Source: an uncultured Acidimicrobiales bacterium (GTDB lineage Bacteria; Actinomycetota; Acidimicrobiia; Acidimicrobiales; SHLQ01). From it: a stretch of 64,000 nucleotides of DNA. This document shows positions 1 through 9,132 of the stretch, in pieces. Positions within the stretch are counted from its first letter, which is position 1; every line of letters starts with the position of its first letter. The notes beneath the pieces were generated by a model. It was not told where the DNA came from. It worked only from the letters and a program-made list of their open reading frames with translations, and searched no databases. Location of the stretch: the NCBI GenBank assembly GCA_937922235.1, contig CAKZVC010000005.1, positions 29,770-93,769 on the forward strand, read 5' to 3'. The translations under genes and the position numbers were made by a program.

Positions 1-287
1 CAGCCGTGCTAGAGATCACCAGCGCCGGAAGTGGCCACAACCCGCGTGGCCAAGGCCCCGAAGCGTGGAAGCCGAGCGATCGGTCGACCTGGTGTGCGTA
101 TGCCATCGACTGGATTGCCGTGAAGTCACGCTGGGAACTCAGCGTTACTGACGCTGAGCGCAGCGAGCTCAACTCGATGCTCGACACGTGCAGCGATCCA
201 ACATCGGCTGGCCCTGATCTGTGGACAATGCCGATCGACGAGATCGCACCCCCGACCATCGAACGCATCGAGAGCGCTTCGGAATAG
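1..287 (+). CDS. HNH endonuclease family protein, C-terminal fragment (cut by window start)
   Basis: The reading frame is open to the left edge, so only about 95 C-terminal residues are present. The pattern (N)PRGQGPEAWKP, then WCAYAIDWIAVKSRWEL, then a terminal LDTC, matches the C-terminus of the actinobacterial HNH/DUF1524 nucleases. Those continue as DPAEWxP..C.Y..dW...K.rW.L with a closing cysteine. The catalytic HNH part would lie upstream, outside the window. A GTG at base 6 is an unlikely true start because the family is usually about 200 residues and the conserved region begins immediately. The role is probably a secreted or cellular nuclease. The family call is from remembered family pattern, so it is good but not certain. 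Confidence 0.65.
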   Translation, partial: AVLEITSAGSGHNPRGQGPEAWKPSDRSTWCAYAIDWIAVKSRWELSVTDAERSELNSMLDTCSDPTSAGPDLWTMPIDEIAPPTIERIESASE

Positions 288-296
288 TTTTCCTGG

Positions 297-2885
297 GTGA
301 CCAATGCTGAACAGCAGCGCCTAGCCGACGACTACGACTCCTGGATCGCATGGGGCCCCTATGTGGCCGAACGCGCCTGGGGAACCGTGCGCGAGGACTA
401 CAGCGCCAACGGCGACGCCTGGAATGCATTTACCTACGACAACGCTCGCAGTCGCACGTTCCGTTGGAATGAGGACGGGCTGTTCGGATTCTCCGATGAC
501 AATCAGCGCTGGTGCTTTTCGGTGTCGCTTTGGAATGGTCGCGATCCGCACCTGAAAGAACGACTCTTCGGCCTCAACGGCCACGAGGGCAATCATGCTG
601 AAGACGTCAAAGAGGAGTGGTGGTACCTCGACGCGACGCCATCGCACTCGTGGGGGCGTACGGCCTACGCCTACCCGCGGATGGAGTTTCCGTACGCCCA
701 TCTTCGCCAGGTGAACGAGTCGCGCAATCGTCAAGAACCCGAGTACGAGCTTGTTGACACGGGCATCTTCGAGACTGGCTGGTGGGACGTTCAGGTCACC
801 CACGCCAAAGCCGCTCCCGACGATCTCTGTTTCGACATCACGGCGACCAACCATTCGAACGAACGTGACACGATCCACCTGCTGCCGACGATCTGGTTCA
901 GGAATCGCTGGAGCTGGGGCCGTGGCGAGGCAAAGCCAGAGCTCCATGTCACCGACGCCGGCGGCATCTCGCTCCACGAAACCGATACCGGCACGCTGGA
1001 GCTCACTGGCTCGCCCGGTTCGACTGCGCTGACGTGCGATAACGAGACGAACCGCATGCTCGTGCACCGCCAAGATGTTGATGTCCGATACCCCAAGGAC
1101 GGCATCAACGATCACGTGATGGCTGGCCTACCGACCGTCAACCCGGAAGGGACCGGCACCAAGGCGGCGCTGTGGTATCAACACGAGGTCGACCCTGGGG
1201 AAAGCGTTACCGTGCGCGTTCGGTTGGCAACGTCGGCCAAGGACGCAGACGCCACCGACGAGATCTTCGCGGCTCGTCAGGCCGAGGCCGATGAGTTCTA
1301 CGCCGAACTGCTCCCAGACACGATCGACCCGCAACGTCGGACGATCGCTCGTCAGGCGCTCGCCGGCCTGTTGTTCTCGAAGCAGTGGTACCACTTCGAC
1401 GTCGATCAATGGCTCGACGGCGACCCGGCATCGAATCCGCCGCCAGCTTCCCGACTGAGCGGACGCAACACGAGCTGGCGCCACCTCAACAATGCTGACG
1501 TCATTGCGATGCCCGACACGTGGGAGTACCCGTGGTACGCCGCCTGGGACACGGCGTTTCACTGCCTGCCGTTCACGTTGGTCGACCCAACGTTCGCCAA
1601 GACCCAGCTGCACCTCTTGGGCCGAGAGTGGTACCAGCACCCGAACGGTCAGCTGCCTGCCTACGAGTGGAGCTTCAGCGATGTAAATCCGCCGGTGCAT
1701 GCGTGGGCTGCGTTGCGTGTCTTCGAGCTCGATGGCGGGTGGGACACGCACTTCCTCGAGCGGATGCTGCACAAGCTGATGCTCAACTTCACCTGGTGGG
1801 TGAACCGGCGAGACGCCGACGGCAACAACCTGTTTGATGGCGGCTTCCTCGGGCTCGACAACATTGGTCCGTTCGACCGGTCCGCCGGCATTGGGGCAGG
1901 GAGGCTTGAACAGGCTGATGCAACGGCATGGATGGCGATGTACTCGCTCGACCTGCTCGACATGTCGCTGCGGCTAACCCATGAGAGCCCGGCGTACGAA
2001 GACCTGGCGACCAAGTTCGCCGAACACTTCGCCTACATCGCAACGGCGATGGACGAACACGAGCTCTGGAACGAAGACGACGGCTTCTACTACGACAATC
2101 TGAAGATCGATGGGAAGTCGATCCCGCTTTCGGTCCGGTCGATGGTCGGCCTCATTCCACTGTTCGCGACCCGAATCGTGTCGGCAACAAACCAACAACG
2201 TCTCACATCGTTCACCACACACCTCACGTGGTTCCGTGACAACAAGCCCGAGTGTTCGCTCCACATGCACGAGAACGACCGCGGCGACTTGCTCATGTCG
2301 CTCGTTAGTCCCGACCGACTCGTTCGGATGTTGCAGACGATCCTCGACGAGGACGAGTTCTTGTCGCCGCATGGTTTGCGTGGGCTGTCGAAAGCCCACG
2401 AGAACGATCCGTTTTCGCTGAAGGCTGATGGCCAGGTTTTCGAGGTCGGGTACGAGCCTGGTGAGTCGGAGAGCAGCTTGTTTGGTGGCAACTCCAACTG
2501 GCGTGGACCGGTGTGGTTCCCACTCAACTACCTGCTGATCGAATCGCTTCGGCGCTTCGACTATTGGGCGGGTGGCAAGCTCACGGTCGAGTTCCCGACC
2601 GGTTCCGGTGTCGAGATGACGATCGGCGAGGTCGCCGACCACCTGGCCAACCGGTTGGTTTCGCTGTTCGAGGTCGATGAGTCAGGCCAACGTCCGGCAG
2701 TGCCCAACAACGAAATGTACGCACCGGGCGGCCCCTGGCACGACCGGCTTCTGTTCCACGAATACTTCCACGGTGATTCCGGAGCCGGTCTCGGTGCCAG
2801 CCACCAAACCGGCTGGACGGCACTCGTTGCGTCGCTCGCCACCAAGTCTGCCAACCCGCTAGGCCGCCGATCCCAAGCCCGCTAG
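297..2885 (+). CDS. GH63/MGH1-like glucosidase
   Basis: 862 residues, GTG start 9 bp after the preceding stop. It resembles the bacterial glucosidase family related to mannosyl-oligosaccharide glucosidase (GH63, MGH1-like). The N-terminal half is a beta-rich domain with many Trp/Tyr (for example RAWGTVREDYS and EEWWYLDATPSHSWG). The C-terminal half is an (alpha/alpha)6 barrel with the signature runs YPWYAAWDTAFHCLPF and GGNSNWRGPVWFPLNYLLIE. The length fits the family (about 850-900). There is no signal peptide, so it is probably cytoplasmic and acts on glucosyl oligosaccharides such as storage or compatible-solute derivatives. The substrate cannot be set from sequence. It is transcribed toward the FrhB-like gene and a possible hairpin terminator separates them. 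Confidence 0.85.
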   Translation: MTNAEQQRLADDYDSWIAWGPYVAERAWGTVREDYSANGDAWNAFTYDNARSRTFRWNEDGLFGFSDDNQRWCFSVSLWNGRDPHLKERLFGLNGHEGNHAEDVKEEWWYLDATPSHSWGRTAYAYPRMEFPYAHLRQVNESRNRQEPEYELVDTGIFETGWWDVQVTHAKAAPDDLCFDITATNHSNERDTIHLLPTIWFRNRWSWGRGEAKPELHVTDAGGISLHETDTGTLELTGSPGSTALTCDNETNRMLVHRQDVDVRYPKDGINDHVMAGLPTVNPEGTGTKAALWYQHEVDPGESVTVRVRLATSAKDADATDEIFAARQAEADEFYAELLPDTIDPQRRTIARQALAGLLFSKQWYHFDVDQWLDGDPASNPPPASRLSGRNTSWRHLNNADVIAMPDTWEYPWYAAWDTAFHCLPFTLVDPTFAKTQLHLLGREWYQHPNGQLPAYEWSFSDVNPPVHAWAALRVFELDGGWDTHFLERMLHKLMLNFTWWVNRRDADGNNLFDGGFLGLDNIGPFDRSAGIGAGRLEQADATAWMAMYSLDLLDMSLRLTHESPAYEDLATKFAEHFAYIATAMDEHELWNEDDGFYYDNLKIDGKSIPLSVRSMVGLIPLFATRIVSATNQQRLTSFTTHLTWFRDNKPECSLHMHENDRGDLLMSLVSPDRLVRMLQTILDEDEFLSPHGLRGLSKAHENDPFSLKADGQVFEVGYEPGESESSLFGGNSNWRGPVWFPLNYLLIESLRRFDYWAGGKLTVEFPTGSGVEMTIGEVADHLANRLVSLFEVDESGQRPAVPNNEMYAPGGPWHDRLLFHEYFHGDSGAGLGASHQTGWTALVASLATKSANPLGRRSQAR

Positions 2886-2890
2886 CGGAC

Positions 2891-2936
2891 TTTCTCTGAG
2901 CATGGTGCACGGTATGCGTGGTTCAGGCTCAGAAAA
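2891..2936. terminator. Possible hairpin between convergent genes
   Basis: Left arm TTTCTCTGAGC and right arm GCTCAGAAAAA pair over CTGAGC/GCTCAG, with flanking A/T tracts and a long 25-nt loop. It lies between the stops of two convergent genes and could end transcription from either side. The long loop makes it a weak candidate. Confidence 0.35.
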
Positions 2937-2948
2937 ACGCTGGTAGCG

Positions 2949-4169
2949 CTACGAGGAGTAGCGGCCGGCTTCTACTCGGCGGGTTGTTCCGGCGATCTCT
3001 GCGGCACGCTGGTCGTTGGTGAGGCGCTCGCCGAGCTCATCAACTCGTAGGCCGTCTGTTGCGATGACCGGGTGGCCAGCTGCCGACATGCCGGCATAGC
3101 GAGCCGACAGGGCAACCTTCTTGCGGACCTGATGCGGTTGCAGGTCGTCGTACTCGCGGGCGGTGATCTCGTCGCCGATGACGAGCGCTCCGGCATCAAC
3201 CGCAGACTGTACGAGTGCTGTGCCAGCGAGTGAGCGAACCATGATGCCGTTGAAGCCCTCGTCTTCTCCCGTAGGCCCGCCGCCAGGCCATGCGTCTGCC
3301 GCAGCGACGTCGGCGCACTCGCCGAGCGCGTCCGGGCAGACAGTGCATCGGCTCTCGGTCTTCCAGCCGGCCTCGTCGTCCCACATCTCGTTATAGGTCA
3401 GTTCAAACGAACGTCCGTCGTGGGTCTCGACCCGGGTTGGGCCGGGGTTGCCGTAGCCGCGGTATCGGAAGAGCGAGACCTCGGTTTCGTCGAGGCCCAG
3501 CTCGTCGATGACGTCGGCTGACTTCTCGAAGCGTGATTGACCTCCGCACACCATGGTGAGCCGGGCGACGACCAGATCATCGACTCGCTTGTCGGTGCGG
3601 GCGTAGGCGTGCACGGCACCAAGGTCGCACGGTTTTGCGATGATCGCGAACGGTTGGCCCCGGTCAAGGGCTTTGCCCAACCCAGCGAGGGGAGCGGTTG
3701 GGCCGTACCACGAACCAGCATTTGCCCGGACCGACGCAGAAGTCTCGCTGATGACCCAGCGGCTCCGCATGGGAGCGGAAGGATCGGCTCCCACATGGAG
3801 GACAAATGCTGCTTGGCCGGAGTCGAGAAGATGCATGCCGAGGGCGGTGAGTACCCCGCCGGTTGCGGCTTCGAAGCGAACGTCGGGATGCCCGGCCCAG
3901 GCGTACCGGATGTCGCCCACGCGGCCCCAGACCGGATCGGCCGGAACGTCGAGATCGGACCGGGGGCTGGCCGTCGTGCCAGGGCATGCCGCCAAGATAG
4001 CGGTCTCCTCTTCGGGGCTGAATCCATCGATTGGCGCTGGGCGCAGGCTGCCTGAGTCGGTGAGTCGCATGCTTACGCGCTGCTCGGTCACGGCCTCGCA
4101 CAGGCCGCAGCCAATACACAGCCCGCTGGCAACGATCTCGGCGACGCTCTCCGCAACTCGGGGTTCCAT
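2949..4169 (-). CDS. FrhB-like coenzyme F420 oxidoreductase beta-subunit family flavoprotein
   Basis: 406 residues. The N-terminus has a ferredoxin-like GLCIGCGLCE cluster (CxxCxxC, residues about 17-25). The middle contains the FrhB-family flavin/F420 region (AATGGVLTALGMHLLDSG, then AIIAKPCDLGAVHAYARTD). A second cysteine block, CTVCPDALGECADVAAADAW, is typical of the family and binds an iron-sulfur cluster. Relatives reduce or oxidise F420 with ferredoxin or a partner enzyme, or act as bilin/chlorophyll reductases. It follows aroK by 2 bp and is the last gene of a minus-strand run that starts with an FMN glutamate-synthase-like gene. The physiological partner is unknown. The family call is firm; use of F420 is inferred. 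Confidence 0.85.
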   Translation of the reverse strand: MEPRVAESVAEIVASGLCIGCGLCEAVTEQRVSMRLTDSGSLRPAPIDGFSPEEETAILAACPGTTASPRSDLDVPADPVWGRVGDIRYAWAGHPDVRFEAATGGVLTALGMHLLDSGQAAFVLHVGADPSAPMRSRWVISETSASVRANAGSWYGPTAPLAGLGKALDRGQPFAIIAKPCDLGAVHAYARTDKRVDDLVVARLTMVCGGQSRFEKSADVIDELGLDETEVSLFRYRGYGNPGPTRVETHDGRSFELTYNEMWDDEAGWKTESRCTVCPDALGECADVAAADAWPGGGPTGEDEGFNGIMVRSLAGTALVQSAVDAGALVIGDEITAREYDDLQPHQVRKKVALSARYAGMSAAGHPVIATDGLRVDELGERLTNDQRAAEIAGTTRRVEAGRYSS

Positions 4170-4171
4170 GC

Positions 4172-4726
4172 CTACGTTTGGTCTTCCTGCAGTATGTCGA
4201 GAAGATGCTCGACGATCTGGTCGACGATCTTCTCGACTGGGCGATCGGTCGTCTCGATCTGGGTGAACCGGCCGTAGCCCTCAGCGCGCTCAGCTAGGAG
4301 GTCGATGATTCGTTGGCGGGGATCGTCGACGGTAAGGAGCGGGCGCTTCGATTTCTCCTCGTCCACAAGAAGGCGATCGATGAGCTCGTCTGGAGTCGCG
4401 CTCAAGCAGAAGATGTCGCCGGTCGTGTCGAGCGCGGCCGCATTACGGTCGTCGAGAAGCATCCGGCCGCCGGTGGCGATAACCAAGCCGGTTCGTTGGG
4501 CGAGCTCGGTCGCAACTTCGTGTTCGATGTCTCGAAATGCAGCTTCGCCCTGGGTTGCGAAGATCTCGGGGATCGATCCGTGTCGCGCTTCGATGAGCGC
4601 GTCGGTGTCGACGAAGTCAAAGCCAAGACGGTTCGCCAAGGCGTGCCCAACGGTCGACTTTCCGGTTCCCATGAAACCTGTGAGCACGATGTTTCCAAGC
4701 ACAGTATTTGCGGCGGTGTTGCGCAC
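4172..4726 (-). CDS. aroK: Shikimate kinase
   Basis: 184 residues, GTG start. It phosphorylates shikimate at the 3-OH using ATP, the fifth step of the chorismate pathway, in the cytoplasm. Walker A is GFMGTGKST (residues 17-25). The shikimate-binding FVDTD (39-43), FRDIE with Arg65, and TGGR (85-88) are present. The lid region has KRPLL with Arg127. Length is normal for AroK. It lies 9 bp downstream of aroQ and 2 bp before the FrhB-like gene, so it is probably co-transcribed with both. The usual neighbour aroB is not in this window. Confidence 0.95.
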   Translation of the reverse strand: MRNTAANTVLGNIVLTGFMGTGKSTVGHALANRLGFDFVDTDALIEARHGSIPEIFATQGEAAFRDIEHEVATELAQRTGLVIATGGRMLLDDRNAAALDTTGDIFCLSATPDELIDRLLVDEEKSKRPLLTVDDPRQRIIDLLAERAEGYGRFTQIETTDRPVEKIVDQIVEHLLDILQEDQT

Positions 4727-4735
4727 GCTGCGCCC

Positions 4736-5176
4736 TCAGGTGTTGAGGTGATCGATGAGTGCGTCGAATGCGAGCCGGTAGCTCGTCGCCCCGAACCCGG
4801 CTACCACCCCGAGACACACGCCAGCGAGCACGGTGCGGTGGCGGAACTCTTCGCGGGCGTGCACATTCGATAGGTGCGTTTCGATCACCGGAAGTTCGCT
4901 CGCCGAGATCGCGTCACGAAGCGCGTAGCTGTAATGGGTGAATGCGCCGGGGTTGAACACCACGCCATCGACGGTTCCACGTCCGGCGTGCAGCCGGTTG
5001 ATGAGCTCGCCCTCGATGTTCGACTGATAGTCCTCGATGGTGACGTCAACCGTCTCGGCGTGGGCCCGAATCGACGCGACGATGTCGTCGAGCGTCTGGG
5101 TTCCATAGACTTCGGTCTCTCGAGTTCCGAGAAGGTTGAGGTTGGGTCCGTTGAGGATCAGCACCGTGTGCGACAT
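4736..5176 (-). CDS. aroQ: 3-dehydroquinate dehydratase, type II
   Basis: 146 residues, the normal size for the dodecameric type II enzyme, which makes 3-dehydroshikimate from 3-dehydroquinate. The N-terminal LNGPNLNLLGTRE motif has catalytic Arg19, and Tyr24 sits in the mobile lid (EVYG). FNPGAFTHYS supplies the Asn and His81, and ETHLSNVHAREEFR has the second conserved His (about 101). It sits 27 bp after the glutamate-synthase-like gene and 9 bp before aroK, which fits one operon making shikimate-pathway intermediates. Confidence 0.96.
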   Translation of the reverse strand: MSHTVLILNGPNLNLLGTRETEVYGTQTLDDIVASIRAHAETVDVTIEDYQSNIEGELINRLHAGRGTVDGVVFNPGAFTHYSYALRDAISASELPVIETHLSNVHAREEFRHRTVLAGVCLGVVAGFGATSYRLAFDALIDHLNT

Positions 5177-5203
5177 GGGTGACTTTCTACCACCTGGTGC
5201 CCA

Positions 5204-6664
5204 TTACCAGGAGGCGTCGTAGCCGTAGATCTCTCGAATCGGCTTCACGTGGTTGGCTTCAAGGCGAATCTCGACGTTTGCCGGGTCTACAAGGCTGGGA
5301 TGTTCGACACCCATGGCGTTCGATAACCGGACGAGCTCATGGCGAAGCTCGGCCACGTAGTTGGCCAGGCGAACGGACTTCAACGTTGGGTCGAGGCCCC
5401 GTGTGAGCCAACGATTCTGCGTGGCCACGCCAGTGGGGCAGTGGCCATCGTGGCATTTCTGGGCCTGGACGCAGCCGATCGCGATCATGGCCTCGCGGGC
5501 AACGCCGATGCCGTCGACCCCCATCGCCATCGCGACCATGGCCTCAGTCGGCAATCCGAGGCGGCCAGCGCCCAAGAAGACGATTCGCTCGTGCAGCCCT
5601 TGTTCGGCGAACGCCCGATAGACCTCGGCGAATCCCTGACGGAACGGCAGGGCCACGTGGTCGCTGAAGGGGAGTGGGGCTGCGCCCGTGCCGCCTTCGC
5701 CACCATCGACACTAATAAAGTCGGGGCCCCTGCCCGTATCGGCCATGTGCGCTGAGAGCTCAGTCCAGAACGCTTGCTGTCCAATGGCCGACTTGATGCC
5801 CACGGGAACGCCGCTGGCAGTAGCGATCTCTTCGACGAAATCGACCATCGAAGCCACGTCATAGAACGACCGGTGGCGGCTTGGGCTCTTCACGGTCACG
5901 CCCACCTCAACGCCGCGCGCCTCGGCGATTTCGGGGGTGACCTTGCTTCCGGGGAGAACGCCACCCAAGCCAGGTTTCGCTCCCTGGCTGAGCTTGATCT
6001 CGATCGCACGGACGTTTGCACCATCCATCGACTCGAGCATGCGATCCATCGAGAACGTACCGTCGGGGTTGCGGGCGCCGAAGTAGCCCGTGCCGAGTTG
6101 GTAGATCAACTCGCCACCGTGACGGTGGTGCTTGCTGATACCGCCCTCGCCGGTGTTGTGCATGCTGCCCGAGATATCGCATCCCTTGTTCAGCGACTCG
6201 ATCGCCGGAGCCGAGAGTGAGCCGAAGCTCATCGCCGAGACGTAGACCGCCGACTCGGGTTGGAACGCCTTCGCCCGATTGTGGCTCTCGCCCATGACCT
6301 TGCGCATGTTGAGCTTGTCGGCGTCCTCTTCGGGCGGTGGGTCGTGCGGGAACGCGGCATGGCGAAACAACACGTAGCCAGGTTCGTTGAGGTCGTTGTC
6401 CGTGCCGAAGCCGAAGTAGGCGTTCTGCTTCTTTGCCGACGCGTAAATGAAACGCCGCGAGTCACGACTGAAGGGAAGCTCCTCGTCGTTGTTTGCAACG
6501 ATGTATTGACGAAGTTCAGGCCCAATCTTCTCAATGAGGTAGCGGAGATGGCCGATCACTGGGAAGTTCCGCAGGATCGCATGCTTCTTCTGAAAGACGT
6601 CGTGAATGGCAACGCCAAAGATGATGACGAGCAAGACAACGAGGGACCACAACCACCACGGCAT
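5204..6664 (-). CDS. FMN-binding glutamate synthase family protein, membrane-anchored
   Basis: 486 residues. It starts with a single membrane segment (PWWLWSLVVLLVIIFGVAIH), followed by the FMN/[Fe-S] alpha-beta barrel of the glutamate synthase large subunit. Family marks are MHNTGEGGISKHH, the glycine-rich ISVDGGEGGTGAAPLPF, and the cysteine set KCHDGHCPTGVATQN. The amidotransferase domain of GltB is missing, as is normal for this stand-alone family. It may catalyse glutamate-synthase chemistry or another FMN reaction; the electron donor and substrate are unknown. It heads the minus-strand run ahead of aroQ, aroK and the FrhB-like flavoprotein, and is divergent from the TldE/PmbA-like gene. 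Confidence 0.85.
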   Translation of the reverse strand: MPWWLWSLVVLLVIIFGVAIHDVFQKKHAILRNFPVIGHLRYLIEKIGPELRQYIVANNDEELPFSRDSRRFIYASAKKQNAYFGFGTDNDLNEPGYVLFRHAAFPHDPPPEEDADKLNMRKVMGESHNRAKAFQPESAVYVSAMSFGSLSAPAIESLNKGCDISGSMHNTGEGGISKHHRHGGELIYQLGTGYFGARNPDGTFSMDRMLESMDGANVRAIEIKLSQGAKPGLGGVLPGSKVTPEIAEARGVEVGVTVKSPSRHRSFYDVASMVDFVEEIATASGVPVGIKSAIGQQAFWTELSAHMADTGRGPDFISVDGGEGGTGAAPLPFSDHVALPFRQGFAEVYRAFAEQGLHERIVFLGAGRLGLPTEAMVAMAMGVDGIGVAREAMIAIGCVQAQKCHDGHCPTGVATQNRWLTRGLDPTLKSVRLANYVAELRHELVRLSNAMGVEHPSLVDPANVEIRLEANHVKPIREIYGYDASW

Positions 6665-6759
6665 AGAAAGATCGTAGGCTCAACACAATGCCTCCCACCA
6701 CACCGCCCGCGACCACGCCGTCTCCCGCCTCGCCGTCTGCCAGTGCGTCCTCGGAAGAT

Positions 6760-8100
6760 ATGTCCGAGCTACTCCGTCTTGCTGAGCGCGTTGTGGAGCA
6801 AGCCAAGCCGAACGAGCAAGTCGAAGCGTTTGTTTCGCGCGGGTCATCGACCGAAGTAAAGGCCTTTGGTGGGGAAGTTGAATCGTTCACGTCGGCGACG
6901 TCGGCAGGAATCGGTATCCGAGTCATCCAAGATGGCCGAGTCGGGTTTGCCCACGCGGGGAGCCTCGATGAGGACGTCATGTCCGAAACGCTCGCTGAAG
7001 CCCGCGACAACCGGGCGTTTGCTGAGCCCGACGAATGGGTGGCGCTAAGTGAGCCCGACGGCGGCACGCCTATCGTCCACGATCACTGGGATGACGCCGT
7101 CGCCACGATGCCCACCGCCGACAAGGTGCAGATGGCGATCGATCTTGAAGCTGCGGTTCTGGCTGCTGATCCCCGCGTCACGGGCGTTCGTGTCTCGATG
7201 TACTCAGATGGATCTGGTGAAATGGCGCTCGCCACGAGCACGGGAGTGCGAGCCGCCGACCGTGGCACCGGAGCGCACATTTCGGTTGCTCCTATGGCCA
7301 AAGACGGTGACGACACCAAGATCGCCTCGGGATACGACGTCAACTTCGGCCCATCGAACTTGTCGATCGGCAAGGCCTGCGACGACGCGGTATACCGAGT
7401 TACTCGTCTGCTGGGAGCAACGCAACCAAAGTCGGAAAAGTTGACGATCGTGCTCGAACCGCGCATGGCGGCGAGCTTGGTTGGCATCCTCGTTGGCATG
7501 CTCAGCGGTGAACGGATGATCAAGGGTCGAACGCCGTTCCTCGACCGAGTCGGCGACATCATAGCGTCGCCATTGCTGTCGATTACCGACGATCCAACAG
7601 ATGCCCGTTCGTTTGGGGCGACGTCGGTGGATTCGGAAGGGCAAACCTGTCGTCCGCTCGAACTGGTCAAAAACGGAGTGTTGGGCGGGTTTATGCACAA
7701 CACCTACACCGGCCGGCGCAGTGGCGAAGGAACCACCGCCAATGGAGTTCGCGGTTACCGCTCCACCCCGGGCGTTGGTGCCCACGCCATTGTTGTGACC
7801 CCTGGGCAGGGAAGCCTCGATGACATTGTGGCCTCGGTCGACAATGGCCTGCTCGTTACGTCGATGACCGGCATGCATTCGGGTGTCAATGCAATCAGCG
7901 GCGATTTCTCGGTTGGGGCCGAAGGGCTCATGATTCGCAACGGTGTTTTGGCGGAACCTATTCGTGAAGCGACGATTGCGAGCACGATGCAGAAGATGCT
8001 TACCGACATCATTGCGGTTGGAGCAGATACCGAATGGCAACCCGGTGGATCAGGGCCTGTCTCCCTTGCGGTCGCCGACGTTTCGATGAGCGGCGCCTGA
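6760..8100 (+). CDS. TldD/PmbA family protein, PmbA(TldE)-like
   Basis: An ATG at 6688 gives 470 residues, but the first 24 are a Pro/Ser/Thr stretch. The ATG at 6760 has a GGAAG just upstream and begins MSELLRLAERVV, where the family homology starts, so I prefer it (446 residues). Family marks are GGEVESFTSATSAGIGIRV near the N-terminus and ANGVRGYRSTPGVGAHAIVV plus DFSVGAEGLMIRNGVL near the C-terminus. I see no HExxxH metal site, so it resembles the TldE/PmbA partner rather than the catalytic TldD. Known TldD/E pairs degrade or process unfolded peptides and RiPP precursors. No TldD partner is in this window. It is coupled by TGATG to uppP. Confidence 0.85.
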   Translation: MSELLRLAERVVEQAKPNEQVEAFVSRGSSTEVKAFGGEVESFTSATSAGIGIRVIQDGRVGFAHAGSLDEDVMSETLAEARDNRAFAEPDEWVALSEPDGGTPIVHDHWDDAVATMPTADKVQMAIDLEAAVLAADPRVTGVRVSMYSDGSGEMALATSTGVRAADRGTGAHISVAPMAKDGDDTKIASGYDVNFGPSNLSIGKACDDAVYRVTRLLGATQPKSEKLTIVLEPRMAASLVGILVGMLSGERMIKGRTPFLDRVGDIIASPLLSITDDPTDARSFGATSVDSEGQTCRPLELVKNGVLGGFMHNTYTGRRSGEGTTANGVRGYRSTPGVGAHAIVVTPGQGSLDDIVASVDNGLLVTSMTGMHSGVNAISGDFSVGAEGLMIRNGVLAEPIREATIASTMQKMLTDIIAVGADTEWQPGGSGPVSLAVADVSMSGA

Positions 8101-9065
8101 TGAACACTCGAACGAACCTGCTCTTTTTCGCGTTCTCTCGGCGCCTCTTCGCGGTGCCAGCCCTGGCGACGTTCATCTGGTTTCTCGCCACCACTCCTGC
8201 GGCCGCGAGCGTGGTGCAGGAGAACGGAACAGTCGAGCTCACGATTCTCCAGGCGATCATCCTCGGCTTGGTCGAGGGTCTCACCGAGTACCTCCCGGTT
8301 TCGTCCACGGGCCATTTGCTCGTGACTAACGAGCTGCTTGGGCTCAACGAATCGCCCGAGAGCGAAGCAGCCATCAACACCTACGCCATCTGTATCCAGC
8401 TCGGCGCAATCATTGCGGTGTTCTTCCTCTACCAGGAACGCATTCGCCAGATGATCGACGGGCTGCTTGGGCGTAGCGAAGAAGGACGCAAAGTCTTGAT
8501 CGCCGTCCTGATCGCCTTTGGCATTACCGCCGTTATCGGCCTCACCATCGGCGAAACCATCAAGGAACAGCTCTTCGGTGTCCCACCGATTGCCGGCGCA
8601 TGGATTGTTGGCGGTCTGGTCATCCTCGGCCTCAGCCGCACCGGATGGTTCGACAAGACCACCAAGGAACTGCACCAGCTCACCTGGCAGAACGCCATCG
8701 TTATTGGCCTTATCCAGGCTATTGCGATGTGGCCTGGCGTAAGCCGGTCGATGATCACCATTATCGGCGCTGTGCTTGTTGGACTGTCGCTGCGCGCGGC
8801 GGTCGAGTTCAGTTTCTTGCTCGGCCTCATCACGTTGTCGGCCGCAACTGCCTACGAAGCGCTCGATGGTGGTGCCGAGCTCATCGATACGTTTGGTGTG
8901 ACTACCCCGCTGATCGGCCTCGTCGTTGCGTTCGTTGCAGCGATTGCGTCGGTCAAGTGGATGGTCACCTGGCTGAACGACAAGGGCTTTGAAGTCTTTG
9001 GTTGGTATCGAATAGCTGTTGGCATTCTCGCCTTCATCCTGCTCGGTACGAACGTCATCAGCTAG
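8100..9065 (+). CDS. uppP: Undecaprenyl-diphosphatase
   Basis: 321 residues from the ATG at 8100, which overlaps the previous stop as TGATG; an in-frame start further upstream would run inside the previous gene. It is a polytopic membrane enzyme that recycles undecaprenyl pyrophosphate for peptidoglycan synthesis. The two catalytic motifs are intact: QAIILGLVEGLTEYLPVSST (E/QxxxE and the SSTGH loop) and WPGVSRSMITIIG (PGxSRSxxT). An unusual N-terminal extension (about 40 residues, hydrophobic, ending TTPAAASV) looks like a signal or extra membrane segment. This is a BacA-type enzyme; loss or overproduction commonly alters bacitracin sensitivity. Confidence 0.95.
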   Translation: MNTRTNLLFFAFSRRLFAVPALATFIWFLATTPAAASVVQENGTVELTILQAIILGLVEGLTEYLPVSSTGHLLVTNELLGLNESPESEAAINTYAICIQLGAIIAVFFLYQERIRQMIDGLLGRSEEGRKVLIAVLIAFGITAVIGLTIGETIKEQLFGVPPIAGAWIVGGLVILGLSRTGWFDKTTKELHQLTWQNAIVIGLIQAIAMWPGVSRSMITIIGAVLVGLSLRAAVEFSFLLGLITLSAATAYEALDGGAELIDTFGVTTPLIGLVVAFVAAIASVKWMVTWLNDKGFEVFGWYRIAVGILAFILLGTNVIS

Positions 9066-9132
9066 CACCACGCCACGGCTGAGGGCCGTCGTACCTAGTC
9101 AGCGAGCCCTTGTGGCGGTCGATTACTAGAGA

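Noticed and set aside
7755..9071. A 438-residue minus-strand frame opposite uppP
   Set aside because: uppP on the plus strand has complete catalytic motifs; the antisense frame is acidic/Arg-rich low-complexity.
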